Assembly (NCBI GenBank): GCA_964538355.1
Contig: CAZIFC010000050.1
Location: 1 to 10,698 of the forward strand
Direction of reading: 5' to 3'
DNA length: 10,698 nucleotides
DNA from: Bilophila sp964538355
Lineage (GTDB): Bacteria > Desulfobacterota > Desulfovibrionia > Desulfovibrionales > Desulfovibrionaceae
This document shows, one piece after another, positions 1 to 7,417 of the stretch (position 1 is its first letter; every line of letters starts with the position of its first letter). The notes below the pieces were generated by a model. The model was not told the DNA's origin and made no database searches. It saw only the letters and a program-made list of their open reading frames with translations. Position numbers and translations under genes: made by a program.

Positions 1-3
1 TTC

Positions 4-80
4 TGGTGCGGCTGAAGAGATTCGAACTCCTGGCCTACAGGTTCGTAGCCTGTTGCTCTATCCAGCTGAGCTACAGCCGC
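4..80 (-). tRNA. tRNA-Arg (anticodon ACG), CCA encoded
   Basis: Read on the minus strand, the sequence folds into a full cloverleaf. The 7-bp acceptor stem is GCGGCTG/CAGCCGC (80-74 with 14-8), followed by discriminator A and an encoded CCA (6-4). The D arm is GCTC...GAGC, the anticodon stem ACAGG/CCTGT carries loop CTACGAA, and the T arm has loop TTCGAAT. Anticodon ACG, read as ICG after deamination, decodes CGU, CGC and CGA arginine codons. It lies 128 bases downstream of the flavoprotein gene but has its own promoter. Its 3' flank runs off the window, so its terminator cannot be seen. Confidence 0.97.
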
Positions 81-93
81 ATCACGAGAAAGA

Positions 94-122
94 GGTATAG
101 TCGGCTGGCCCGGTTTCGTCAA
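94..122 (-). promoter_or_regulatory. sigma70-type promoter of the tRNA-Arg gene
   Basis: On the minus strand a -35 box TTGACG (122-117) and a -10 box TATACC (99-94) are separated by exactly 17 bases. Transcription would start near 86-88, a few bases before the mature tRNA 5' end at 80, which is normal for tRNA genes. An A-tract (GAAAAAACGC) directly upstream of the -35 box could act as a proximal UP element. The last point is inference. Confidence 0.85.
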
Positions 123-165
123 GCGTTTTTTCGGGGCAAAGTGCGAAAAGTGGATCTTTTTTGCA

Positions 166-208
166 GAAAAATTTTATTGAAAATCTAATATATTGTTTTT
201 ATTGAAAT
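166..208. repeat. AT-rich block with an 11-bp direct repeat
   Basis: This short stretch is strongly AT-rich in an otherwise GC-rich window. It holds two exact copies of ttttattgaaa (172-182 and 197-207), 25 bases apart. It lies just past the stop codon of the flavoprotein gene and upstream of the tRNA promoter. No U-run terminator behind a strong stem is evident. It may be a nucleoid-protein binding patch or the untranslated tail of the upstream gene; no function can be assigned. Confidence 0.45.
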
Positions 209-2224
209 TTAAAATTCAGGGGGAAGTTGCAGCATCTCCTCATAGGTGAACACCGGGCCGTCCACGCACATGTAGTGGCTGCCGACCTTGCAGTGCCCGC
301 ACTTGCCCACGCCGCAGTGCATGTTGGTTTCAAGGGCGGTGTAGATGTCCGAAGGCTTCATGCCGAGCTGCATGAGGTCGCGGGCTACGGCCTTGATGCG
401 GCGGGCCGAGGCGCAGATGATCGCCGAAGTGTTGCCCCAGTCGAGTCCCAGCCCGGGCAGCAGATCGTTGATGTAGCCGATGTGCGCGTCCACCTGATCC
501 GTCGGCTTGGACAGCGAGTAGTGGACTTCCACGCCGGGGAGACGGCTCCATGCGCGCAGATCGTCCTTGAGGAGCAGGCCGTCGTAGGTGGATGCGCTTG
601 CCATGATCGCGATTTTGCCGAAGTCCTGCTTGTTTTCGATGGCCCGGACCAGCGTGGCCCGCACCGGCGCATGTCCGACCCCGGAACCTACGACCAGCAG
701 ATCCCGGCCTTTCAGGGTTTCGTAGGGCAGAGGTACGCCGAAAGGCCCGCGCAGGCCCATCATGTCTCCGATTTTCAGCTGGTGCATGGCGGTGGTGACC
801 TTGCCGACCTTCTTTACATAGAAGGTGAAGGCATCCCTGACCCGGTCGCTGAAGGGAACGGAAATGGCGATTTCGCCCACGCCGAATACGGTAAGCATGA
901 AGAATTGCCCGCGCAGGGCGGGGCGGCCCTGGTTGGGGCGGTCGCGGTAACGGACGGTGAAGCGTTTGATGCCCTTCGCCTCTTCAAAAATATCAATGAT
1001 TTCTGCGACCAGTGGCGTGTACGGCTGCGGGTCGAACAGCCGCTCCTCGCGTTCGTAGTGTACGTTGATGGCGGGCGCGGGAGCTTCCAGCACTTCGGCT
1101 GGAGTGCGTTCCTTCATGCGTGCAACGATGTCCACCATGTCGATTGAGGCCGGGCACGAGGCCGAGCAGCGTCCGCACCCGGTACAGCCCTTCATGCCAA
1201 ACCGTTCTTCAATGTATTTGAGCTTGTCGTAGATGCGGTAGCGCACCGCCGAGGTCTTGGACCGGGGATTGTGGAATTCCGCATTGCGCGTGAATGAAAC
1301 GGACTGGCAGGAGTCCCAGACGCGGGTGCGCGTCCCGGAATGCGGCGTATCCAGCTCCTCCTCGGTGGTGAAGCAGGTGCAGGTCGGGCAGACCCGGGTA
1401 CAGCCCGTGCATCCGATGCAGGTTTCGGCAATGGCGTCCCATTCCGGGTCGTCGAAATGGGCGGCGAGCACCTGCCGGATCGTAGAGGTGTCCAGCGTGC
1501 GGCGGAAGGTTTTCAACGCCTCTTCCTGCAGGGCCTTCTTGCGCTTGCGCCCGGTAAACTCCAGATCCCGGTACAGCAGGGGGGAGACCAGCGACAGCAA
1601 CGCCTTGCCCCGATCCGATCCTGCCTCAATCCAGTACCAGTCGTTTTCGCCCTTTTCGCCCTGCTTGTGTCCCGGCGCGTAGTCCGGCGTCAGCAGCAAA
1701 TCGTAGCCCTTGCCCGCCTGCGTACCGTATTCGGCGTGCGGGGTGATCGCCGCAAACGGTCCCGTGCCCATGGACGCACAGTAGCATTCCGGCCCGGCAC
1801 TGAGGCAGTTGATCGCGACGATGAACACATGCTGGCGGCGAAGGTGGTAGTTGATGTCGTGGTGCTCGCCCAGAAAGAAGCGGTCCGTATAGGCCAGCCC
1901 ATAGGCATCGCAGGGCCGCAGCCCAAACAGGATTCTGTCCCTTTCATGCATCAGGGTGGTGGAGGGTGCGCTGGTGGCGGTGCAGGTCTTTTCGGTGCCT
2001 TCCCAGCGGAACAGTTCCTCGCGTTCCCCGAAGACGAAGCCTTTCGGCGAAACGGCAAGGTTGACGTACTCGTCCGGTTCCATGAAGCGCACATCCTGCC
2101 GGGGGCGGCGCGACCAGATACGCATCTGCACGTTGTCCGAGGTTCCGCTCGGCACAAAGACCGAGTATTGCGTTGCCCAGCGGGTCAGCATTTCGGGAAG
2201 GTCGGATGCCTTGAATTTGAACAT
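209..2224 (-). CDS. Fused [4Fe-4S] / FAD-NAD(P)-binding oxidoreductase (HydB-HydG / AsrA-AsrB-like)
   Basis: Cytoplasmic electron-transfer protein of 671 residues joining two modules that are usually separate subunits. The N-terminal half resembles HydB of sulfhydrogenases and AsrA of anaerobic sulfite reductase: LRPCDAYGL around C105, then C140, C147 and C149 followed by ASMGTGP. Two ferredoxin-type cluster motifs follow: CxxCxxCxxxCP at 269-279 and CxxCGRCxxxCP at 347-357. From about residue 385 it resembles HydG/AsrB and dihydroorotate dehydrogenase PyrK: FAD-binding region (GQFFML, GEIAISV, 439-456), nucleotide-binding VVGSGVGHAP (511-520), and a C-terminal [2Fe-2S] set C637, C642, C645, C653. 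An AGGAG lies 6 bases before the ATG. Located downstream of the formate dehydrogenase on the same strand, it probably passes formate electrons to NAD(P) or ferredoxin. The acceptor is inferred. No signal peptide or membrane segment is seen. Confidence 0.9.
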   Translation of the reverse strand: MFKFKASDLPEMLTRWATQYSVFVPSGTSDNVQMRIWSRRPRQDVRFMEPDEYVNLAVSPKGFVFGEREELFRWEGTEKTCTATSAPSTTLMHERDRILFGLRPCDAYGLAYTDRFFLGEHHDINYHLRRQHVFIVAINCLSAGPECYCASMGTGPFAAITPHAEYGTQAGKGYDLLLTPDYAPGHKQGEKGENDWYWIEAGSDRGKALLSLVSPLLYRDLEFTGRKRKKALQEEALKTFRRTLDTSTIRQVLAAHFDDPEWDAIAETCIGCTGCTRVCPTCTCFTTEEELDTPHSGTRTRVWDSCQSVSFTRNAEFHNPRSKTSAVRYRIYDKLKYIEERFGMKGCTGCGRCSASCPASIDMVDIVARMKERTPAEVLEAPAPAINVHYEREERLFDPQPYTPLVAEIIDIFEEAKGIKRFTVRYRDRPNQGRPALRGQFFMLTVFGVGEIAISVPFSDRVRDAFTFYVKKVGKVTTAMHQLKIGDMMGLRGPFGVPLPYETLKGRDLLVVGSGVGHAPVRATLVRAIENKQDFGKIAIMASASTYDGLLLKDDLRAWSRLPGVEVHYSLSKPTDQVDAHIGYINDLLPGLGLDWGNTSAIICASARRIKAVARDLMQLGMKPSDIYTALETNMHCGVGKCGHCKVGSHYMCVDGPVFTYEEMLQLPPEF

Positions 2225-2265
2225 GAAGTGCTCCTAGGAAAAGGAAGATGGGGGAGAGGATGCTC

Positions 2266-2306
2266 GGGGGAGGGAACCTCTTCTGAAGAGGGGTTCTCCC
2301 TTCCCC
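2266..2306. repeat. Long imperfect GC-rich hairpin in the spacer between the two redox genes
   Basis: The inner stem pairs GAACC (2274-2278) with GGTTC (2292-2296) and TCTT (2279-2282) with AAGA (2286-2289), with loop CTG and a two-base GG bulge. Outer runs of G (2267-2270) can pair with C (2303-2306). A second small dyad, CCCAA-gctt-TTGGG, follows at 2319-2332. No U-run follows on the minus strand, so it is not a classical terminator. It could stabilise or process the fdh message, or be a dispersed intergenic repeat. The rest of the 259-base gap (2225-2483) holds no gene I can support. Confidence 0.55.
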
Positions 2307-2483
2307 GGCCCCACCCTTCCCAAGCTTTTGGGCTGGAGGGGAGGCTGTGCTCGTTTCCTTTCCGCTGCTCGTGGTTGAATCTGGATGGGTGTGTCGCCTG
2401 CCCCGTTCGCTTCCCTGCGCCCCGAGGCCGCCCCGGAGGAGGGGGAAGGGCGTGAACAGGGAGTCAACAGGCGTGAACGCCTC

Positions 2484-4523
2484 CTACTTCGCCTCCTCCA
2501 CACGAACGGGCGTGAACTTCAGCGCGGGGATCTTGACCGTGGGGTCCAGATGCTCGTGGCTGGTCAGCGCGTTGGCGGGGCTTTCCTCAAAATGGAACGG
2601 CAGGAACACCGTCCCCGGCTGGAGGTCGGCACTCGTCCGCAGGCGGGCAAGGATCGAACCCTGCCGCGAGGTGACGCGGATTTTCCAGTTGTCCTTGAGG
2701 CGAAGCGCGGCGGCGTCATCAGGGTGCATGTCGAGAAAGGCCTCGGGATACTCCCGCTCCAGTGCCCACGAGCGGCGGGTCATCGTGCCGGTGTGGTACT
2801 GGTGCGAGACGCGCCCGGTGATCAGGGCCAGCGGATAGGACTCGTCCACGGTGCAGGACGCCTCGGGCACGTCGTTGACCGTGAACAGGCCCAGTCCCCG
2901 CACGAACGAGCCGATGTGGAGGCGGGGCGTTCCGGGATGTTCCGGCGTGGGGCAGGGCCAGCACAGGCCCTGTGCTTCGGCAAGGCGCGCGTAATCCATG
3001 CCCGCATAGGCGGGAACGGCCAGACGGATCTCGTTGAAGATGTCTTTGGGGGAATCGTAATCCGCGCGGCCCCCCAGCGCGTTGATCACGTCGCAGAGGA
3101 TGCGCCAGTCCGGGCGCGTTCCGGGCAGCGGGGAAAGCACCTCGTTCACCAGCTGCACCCGCCGTTCCGTATTGGTAAAGGTGCCTTCCTTTTCAAGATA
3201 GCTGGTCGCGGGCAGCACGACATCGGCAAGGCGGGCCGTAGGCGTCAGAAAGATATCCTGCACCACAAGGAAATCCAGATTCCGCAGGCCAGCCTCCACC
3301 TTTGCGGCGTCGGGGTCGGACTGCATGGGGTTTTCGCCCATAATGTAGGCCGTGCGGATGCTGCCGTCGTGCATGCCTTCCATGATTTCGGTGAGCTTCT
3401 TGCCCTGCGTGTCGGCAAAGTTTCCCCAGAGCCGACCGAAACGCTGGCGGGCCAGTTCGGAGTCTGCCTTCACATAGCCGGGGAGTGTTTCCGGCAAGGC
3501 TCCCATGTCGCAGGAACCCTGAACGTTGTTTTGCCCCCGCAAGGGGATCAGCCCGGTGGAGGGCCGCCCGATCATGCCGCAGAGCATGACGAGGTTCGCC
3601 AGCGCGCGGCAGGTACGGGTTCCCGTTACCTGCTGGGTGACGCCCATGCAGTACAGGATGACGGAGTCCGGCCCCTTGGCGTAGAGCCTTGCGGCTTCGC
3701 GGATAACGTCCGGAGCCAGCCCCGTGAGCGGTGCGGCCCACTCTGGAGTGCAGGTTTTCAGGGAGCCTTGCAGGGCGGAAAACTGCTCGGTGCGCTCGTC
3801 GATGAAGGTCTCGTCCTGCGCGTGTTCTTCAAACAGGATGGTGTGCATCATCGCGTTGACGAGCGCGAGATTGCTGCCGGGACGGAGCGCAAGGTGGATG
3901 TCCGAGAGCGAGGCGACGGGCGTGCGCCTCGGGTCCGCCGTGATGACGGTGGCCCCGCGTTTTTTGGCGGCGGTAATCCGGGCGTAGGCCAGCGGATGCT
4001 GTGCCGAGGTGTTGGAGCCGATGACAAGGATGACGTTTGCGGAACGGATGTCCTCAAGCCCGTTGGTGGCGGCTCCCGAGCCGAATGCTGTAGCCAGACC
4101 GGCTACGGTGGGGCTGTGTCAGAGCCGGGCGCAGTGATCGATGTTCGGAGAGCCGATCACGGCGCGGGCGAGCTTGGCGGCGAGGTAGTTTTCTTCGTTG
4201 GTGCACCGGGCCGAGGCGAGCAGGGCAAAGCTTTCCGGCCCGTGGACGCGGACAGAGGCCCGCAGGTGTTCGGCGATGGCGCGGTAGGCCTCATTCCATG
4301 AGGCTCCCCTCAGCGTGCCGTCTTCCTGCCGCACAAGCGGCTGGTCCAGCCGTTCGGGATGGCGGGCGAAGCCGTGCCCCTGCCAGCCCTTCGAACAGAG
4401 CATTCCCCGGCTGACCGGGTGGTCCTGCTTGGGCAGGACGCCGGTAATACGCCCTCCCTCCACAGTCAGATAGAGATTGCAGCCGCAGCCGCAATAGCCG
4501 CAGGTGGTGAGGATCTTTTTCAT
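2484..4523 (-). CDS. Selenocysteine-containing formate dehydrogenase, catalytic (alpha) subunit, FdhF/FdhA-like
   Basis: Oxidises formate to CO2 (or the reverse) at a Mo/W-bis-pterin guanine dinucleotide site. One gene of 679 residues, interrupted only by an in-frame TGA at 4119-4121. The codon sits in IDHCARL-U-HSPTVAGL, matching the active site of E. coli FdhF, so residue 135 is selenocysteine followed by the conserved His136. The N-terminus carries C8, C11, C15 and C43 for a [4Fe-4S] cluster. After Sec the frame stays open through the molybdopterin oxidoreductase core (VIGSNTSAQHPLAYAR) and the pterin-binding C-terminal domain (SHQYHTGTMTRR; ending PVRVEEAK). Length is close to the 715 residues of FdhF. 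The start is chosen for MKKILTTCGYCGCGC and a GGAG 6 bases upstream; the in-frame ATG at 4724 lies upstream of the proposed promoter. There is no Tat signal, so it is cytoplasmic. The flavoprotein gene downstream is the likely electron acceptor. A caller unaware of Sec would split it. Confidence 0.96.
4090..4121 (-). promoter_or_regulatory. Bacterial SECIS element with the recoded UGA
   Basis: Immediately after the TGA (4121-4119), the message forms a perfect 6-bp hairpin, GUAGCC (4106-4101) with GGCUAC (4095-4090), with apical loop GGUCU (4100-4096). The E. coli fdhF SECIS has the same GGUCU loop, beginning 18 bases after the UGA; the spacing here is identical. Position 17 counted from the U of UGA is also U, as in E. 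coli, though here it can pair with an A. SelB binding to this loop delivers Sec-tRNA at the UGA. The role is established for fdhF; its application here follows from the match. Confidence 0.93.
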
Positions 4524-4768
4524 GGGCGACTCCAGCGAAGCGATTCGATGCCGGAAAGATAGCGTCCGGGCCTCCCTGTTGACAAGCCCTCGGGCCGCGC
4601 GCCGGGCGGAGGGTTCCGGCGTTCCGCCCGCCACGGTTGCCGCCATGCCCTGCCGCGAAACCGCCCTTCCCTCATAAAAGGCATTGATACGAGCCGATTG
4701 CCTCTTTTTCCCGCATGCTGACATCCTTCAGTCTTTCTTGGGCGGCAAGCCCGCGTAGGGTGTCTCAC
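4524..4768. other. Divergent spacer between the formate dehydrogenase and the phage late operon
   Basis: The fdh promoter and leader occupy the left part (4524-4585). The rest is GC-rich with a dyad CCCTC...GAGGG and no ORF with a ribosome site. No recognisable remains of a portal, gpF-like or gpG-like gene are seen. No clear -35/-10 pair faces the phage genes. In Mu the transcript starting at gene I uses a C-activated late promoter without a good -35, so lack of a sigma70 site here is not evidence against a phage promoter. The prophage boundary, if there is one in this window, lies here. Confidence 0.5.
4556..4585 (-). promoter_or_regulatory. Candidate sigma70 promoter of the formate dehydrogenase gene
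   Basis: On the minus strand TTGTCA (4585-4580) and TATCTT (4561-4556) are spaced 18 bases apart. The implied start near 4549 gives a leader of about 26 bases with GGAG placed 6 bases before the ATG at 4523. The -35 matches the consensus at 5 of 6 positions and the -10 at 4 of 6. I saw no convincing sigma54 -24/-12 site, the type used by the formate-responsive E. coli system. Confidence 0.5.
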
Positions 4769-5830
4769 ATGAAACAGACATCCTTGCAACCACTCATGTT
4801 GTCCCCGGTGGCGGACGCTCTCCGCCGGCCTTTCCCGGAAATCCGCCTGTTGCCCGACGGCGCGTTTGCCGCCCGCGACGGCAGGCCCGGAAACCTTACG
4901 GGAGGAACGCTCAACACATGGACGCTGTCGCAGCCGTTTGCGGAGCGTCTGCTCGGCTCGTGGCGGCAAAGGGAAACGCCGCTCGCCATCGACTACGAAC
5001 ATCAAAGCCTGAACGCCCCCCGCAACGGCCAGCCCGCTCCGGCGGCAGGCTGGATTGAGACGCTCCGGTACGAGGCGGGGCAGGGGCTTTTTGCGGCGGT
5101 CCGCTGGACTGATGGTGCGAAGGCGTTCATTGAGCGCGACGAGTACCGGTTCATTTCCCCGGTGTTTTCCTTTGATCCGACGACCGGCGACGTGCTGGAG
5201 CTGAAAGGAGCGGCTCTTACCAACGTTCCCGCCCTCGACGGACTGGGGGCTGTCGCGGCAACCGATGCGGGGCTTCCCGAACCCGCTCGGGCGGAAGGCG
5301 GCACGGACGCGCTCGGGCGGCTGAAGCGGCTTCTCGGCCTGCCGGATGACGCGGACGAGTCCGCGCTTCTTGCGGAGCTTGATCGTCTGGAAGGGCTTCT
5401 TGGCGCGGCGGCTCGTGCCCCGGCTTCCGGTGCGCCTGCCCCGCTGTCGGAACGCCTTCAGGCAGGGGGGCCGCCGTCCGCGCTGTCTTCCCTTGTGCGG
5501 AGCAACGCCGCCCTGCGTGATCAGCTCTGCGCCGCGCTCAGCGTTGCCGAGGGCGAGCGCATGGAGCGCAGCATTGAGGCCGCCGTTGCCGACGGCCGCC
5601 TGAGCCGCGGGCTTGTCGGCTGGGCTACGGAGCTTGGCCGCCGCGAGCCTGCCGCGCTGGAGTCCTTTCTCTCCGCCGTCGCTCCTGTTGCCGCGCTCAC
5701 ATCGTTTCAGAGTGCCGGCAACCGGAAGGCCCTGTCTGCGCCCGCCGCGTCATCCCTGTCCGCCGAGGAGCGTTTCGTGTGCGACCAGCTCGGCCTCGGC
5801 GAAGCCGAGTACAGGGCTGTCCGTGGGTAG
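4769..5830 (+). CDS. Mu-like prophage protease/scaffold protein (gpI family)
   Basis: Head maturation protease with a scaffold tail, 353 residues (Mu gpI is about 360). The N-terminal protease part shows the family blocks IDYEHQS (74-80), GQPAPAAGWI (87-96), YRFISPVF (126-133) and LTNVPALDGL (150-159). From about residue 165 the protein is Ala/Leu/Glu-rich and mostly helical, as expected for scaffold. It ends in the recurrent AEERFVCDQLGLGEAEY-type motif (332-348). The start at 4769 gives the usual N-terminus and has AGGG 9 bases upstream; the ATG at 4715 has no ribosome site. In Mu a separate scaffold, Z, starts inside I in the same frame. Here ATG 5561 (Met265), preceded by GAGG, is a weak candidate for the same. 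It is the first gene of the phage block. Confidence 0.9.
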   Translation: MKQTSLQPLMLSPVADALRRPFPEIRLLPDGAFAARDGRPGNLTGGTLNTWTLSQPFAERLLGSWRQRETPLAIDYEHQSLNAPRNGQPAPAAGWIETLRYEAGQGLFAAVRWTDGAKAFIERDEYRFISPVFSFDPTTGDVLELKGAALTNVPALDGLGAVAATDAGLPEPARAEGGTDALGRLKRLLGLPDDADESALLAELDRLEGLLGAAARAPASGAPAPLSERLQAGGPPSALSSLVRSNAALRDQLCAALSVAEGERMERSIEAAVADGRLSRGLVGWATELGRREPAALESFLSAVAPVAALTSFQSAGNRKALSAPAASSLSAEERFVCDQLGLGEAEYRAVRG

Positions 5831-6012
5831 CGGAGAACGGGAGGGCAGGCTGCCGGGGAGGGGCTTGAAAGGTCTTGCCCTTGTGGAGCCTTCCCGGAGA
5901 TTCGGAACCGCAGAAAAGGCTACCTACAGGTAACATCATGGGGAAGGGCCGGTTCTCCCGGCGGAGACAGGCTCCCTTCCCCCAACCTCAAGACATCATC
6001 AAAAGGAATTGT
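5831..6012 (+). promoter_or_regulatory. Structured untranslated leader before the major head gene
   Basis: A 182-base gap, unusually long in this packed operon. It holds a perfect 12-base dyad TACCTACAGGTA (5921-5932) and a nested hairpin: GGGGAAGGG (5940-5948) pairs with CCCTTCCCC (5974-5982), enclosing GCCGG-TTCTC-CCGGC (5948-5962). The hairpin ends 30 bases before the head protein start and is not followed by a T-run, so it looks more like an mRNA stabiliser or processing site than a terminator. I see no small gene with a ribosome site here. The function is inferred from position before the most abundant virion protein. Confidence 0.5.
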
Positions 6013-6957
6013 ATGGCTCTTGTAACGAGTTCTCTTGTGTCGGCCCTGCGCGTGGGATTTCAGCGCGAATTTCAGGATGCGCTTTCGTCCGCGCCGTCGC
6101 AGTGGGACAAGCTTTCCACGCGGGTTCCCAGCAGTTCGGCGGGAAACACCTATGGCTGGATCGGGCAGTTCCCGAAACTGCGCGAGTGGTCCGGCGATCG
6201 TTCCTTCAAGAACATCAAGGAGCACGGCTACACCGTACGCAACAACCTCTACGAGGCGACGGTGGACATCCCCCGTACCGCCATCGAGGATGACGACATC
6301 GGCGTCTATGCCCCCTTGTTCCGGGAAATGGGCTATGCCGCCGGGACGCATCCCGACGAGATCGTGTTCGGCCTGCTCAAGAACGGGACCACTGGAACCT
6401 GTTACGACGGCAAGGCGTTCTTTGCGGCGGATCATCCCGTGTATCCGAACGCCGACGGCTCCGGCGAGGCACAGCCCGTTTCCAACTGGCTGCGTCCTGC
6501 CGCCGTGAGCGAGACGATCACCGACGGAACGCCGTGGTATGTGCTGGATGTATCCCGCCCGCTGCGCCCGTTCCTTTTTCAGGAACGCACCACGCCGGAA
6601 CTGCAGGTGATCACCAACCCCGACAACGACTATGTCTTTATGAAGGACAAGCTCCCCTACGGCATCCGCTACCGCTGTAACGGCGGCTACGGATTCTGGC
6701 AGCAGGCCGTATGCAGCACGCAGGAGCTGACCGCCGCCAACTTCGCAGCGGCTCTTGAGTCCATGCAGAGTTTCCGCGCCGATGGCGGGCGTCCGCTGGG
6801 TCTTGGCTTCGGCGGGGAAGCCGGAACCATGCTGGTCGTCCCCCCGTCCCTCCAGTCCGCCGCCCGCCGCGTCGTGTCGGCAGAGCTTGCTTCCGACGGC
6901 GGCAGCAACATCTGGTACCGTTCCGCGACCCTGCTGGTCAGCCATTGGCTGATTTAG
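6013..6957 (+). CDS. Mu-like major head (capsid) protein, gpT family
   Basis: Forms the icosahedral shell of the virion; 314 residues against about 305 for Mu gpT. Family features include YGWIGQFPKLREWSGDR (47-63), IPRTAIEDDDIGVY (86-99), the YDGKAFFAADHPV block (131-143), FQERTTPEL (189-197) and YGIRYRCNGGYGFWQQA (216-232), ending in the VVPPSL...WYRSATLLVS region. Start 6013 is chosen for AAAAGGA placed 6-7 bases upstream. The in-frame ATG at 5938 would add 25 basic residues, has only a poor AGG, and lies on the edge of the hairpin. It follows its protease/scaffold partner as in Mu. Confidence 0.95.
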   Translation: MALVTSSLVSALRVGFQREFQDALSSAPSQWDKLSTRVPSSSAGNTYGWIGQFPKLREWSGDRSFKNIKEHGYTVRNNLYEATVDIPRTAIEDDDIGVYAPLFREMGYAAGTHPDEIVFGLLKNGTTGTCYDGKAFFAADHPVYPNADGSGEAQPVSNWLRPAAVSETITDGTPWYVLDVSRPLRPFLFQERTTPELQVITNPDNDYVFMKDKLPYGIRYRCNGGYGFWQQAVCSTQELTAANFAAALESMQSFRADGGRPLGLGFGGEAGTMLVVPPSLQSAARRVVSAELASDGGSNIWYRSATLLVSHWLI

Positions 6958-6997
6958 GAGAGGGGTGGCAGCTCTCTGAACCTTGGAGGCGCACATC

Positions 6998-7417
6998 ATG
7001 GCCTACGCCACAATTGATCAGCTTGTAAGCCTGTTTGGGGCGGAGGAGATCCGTGCCCTTTCCGACAGGCAGGGGACAGGGGAAAGGGACGATGCCGTTG
7101 TCCTCGCGGCACTGGAACGGGCCTCCTCGGAGGTGGACAGCTACCTTGCGGATCGCTACGCGACGCCGCTTCCGTCCGCTGCGCCGTTTCCGCCGGTGGT
7201 GGTTTCCGTCACCGGCGATATCGCCCGATACCGGCTCACCGGAGGCGATGTCAGGGACAGCGATCCCATCCGGGAACGGTATGTGAAGGCTCTCGGATGG
7301 CTGCGCGATGTTGCCGACGGCAGGGCGGCTGTTCCGGGGCTTTTGCCTGCGGCGGCGGAAGCGGGGGCCGTTCTTCTGGCTCCGGGAACCCGCCCGTGGG
7401 ACGGGGTGACGCCGTGA
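6998..7417 (+). CDS. Mu gp36-like protein, DUF1320 family
   Basis: A 139-residue head-completion or head-tail joining protein. The N-terminus MAYATIDQLVSLFGAEEI and the middle DSYLADRYATPLP (47-59) are the DUF1320 signature. A helical pattern continues to a Pro/Gly-rich end. Position right after the major head gene is the Mu gp36 position. GGAGG lies 8-9 bases before ATG 6998; an upstream in-frame ATG at 6983 overlaps that ribosome site and is unlikely. The stop overlaps the next start by four bases, so the two proteins are probably made in step. The exact structural role is not established. Confidence 0.88.
   Translation: MAYATIDQLVSLFGAEEIRALSDRQGTGERDDAVVLAALERASSEVDSYLADRYATPLPSAAPFPPVVVSVTGDIARYRLTGGDVRDSDPIRERYVKALGWLRDVADGRAAVPGLLPAAAEAGAVLLAPGTRPWDGVTP

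Noticed and set aside
143..164. Hairpin gcgaaaag...cttttttgc as terminator of the flavoprotein gene
   Set aside because: The stem is weak and mostly A-T, and no U-run follows it on the minus strand.
4119..4121. Stop codon splitting the formate dehydrogenase into two ORFs, as if a pseudogene
   Set aside because: The frame continues unchanged, the TGA is at the family's Sec position, and a matching SECIS follows at the E. coli spacing.
2385..4301. Long plus-strand open frame of 638 codons opposite the formate dehydrogenase
   Set aside because: Antisense shadow in GC-rich DNA; no ribosome site, no recognisable family, and the opposite strand carries a clear conserved protein.
4524..4724. N-terminal extension of the formate dehydrogenase to the ATG at 4724
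   Set aside because: The added residues precede the family's normal N-terminus, have no signal peptide or conservation pattern, and cover the likely promoter.
5920..6999. Minus-strand open frame of 359 codons opposite the major head gene
   Set aside because: Shadow of gpT; it begins inside the next gene's leader and has no family features.
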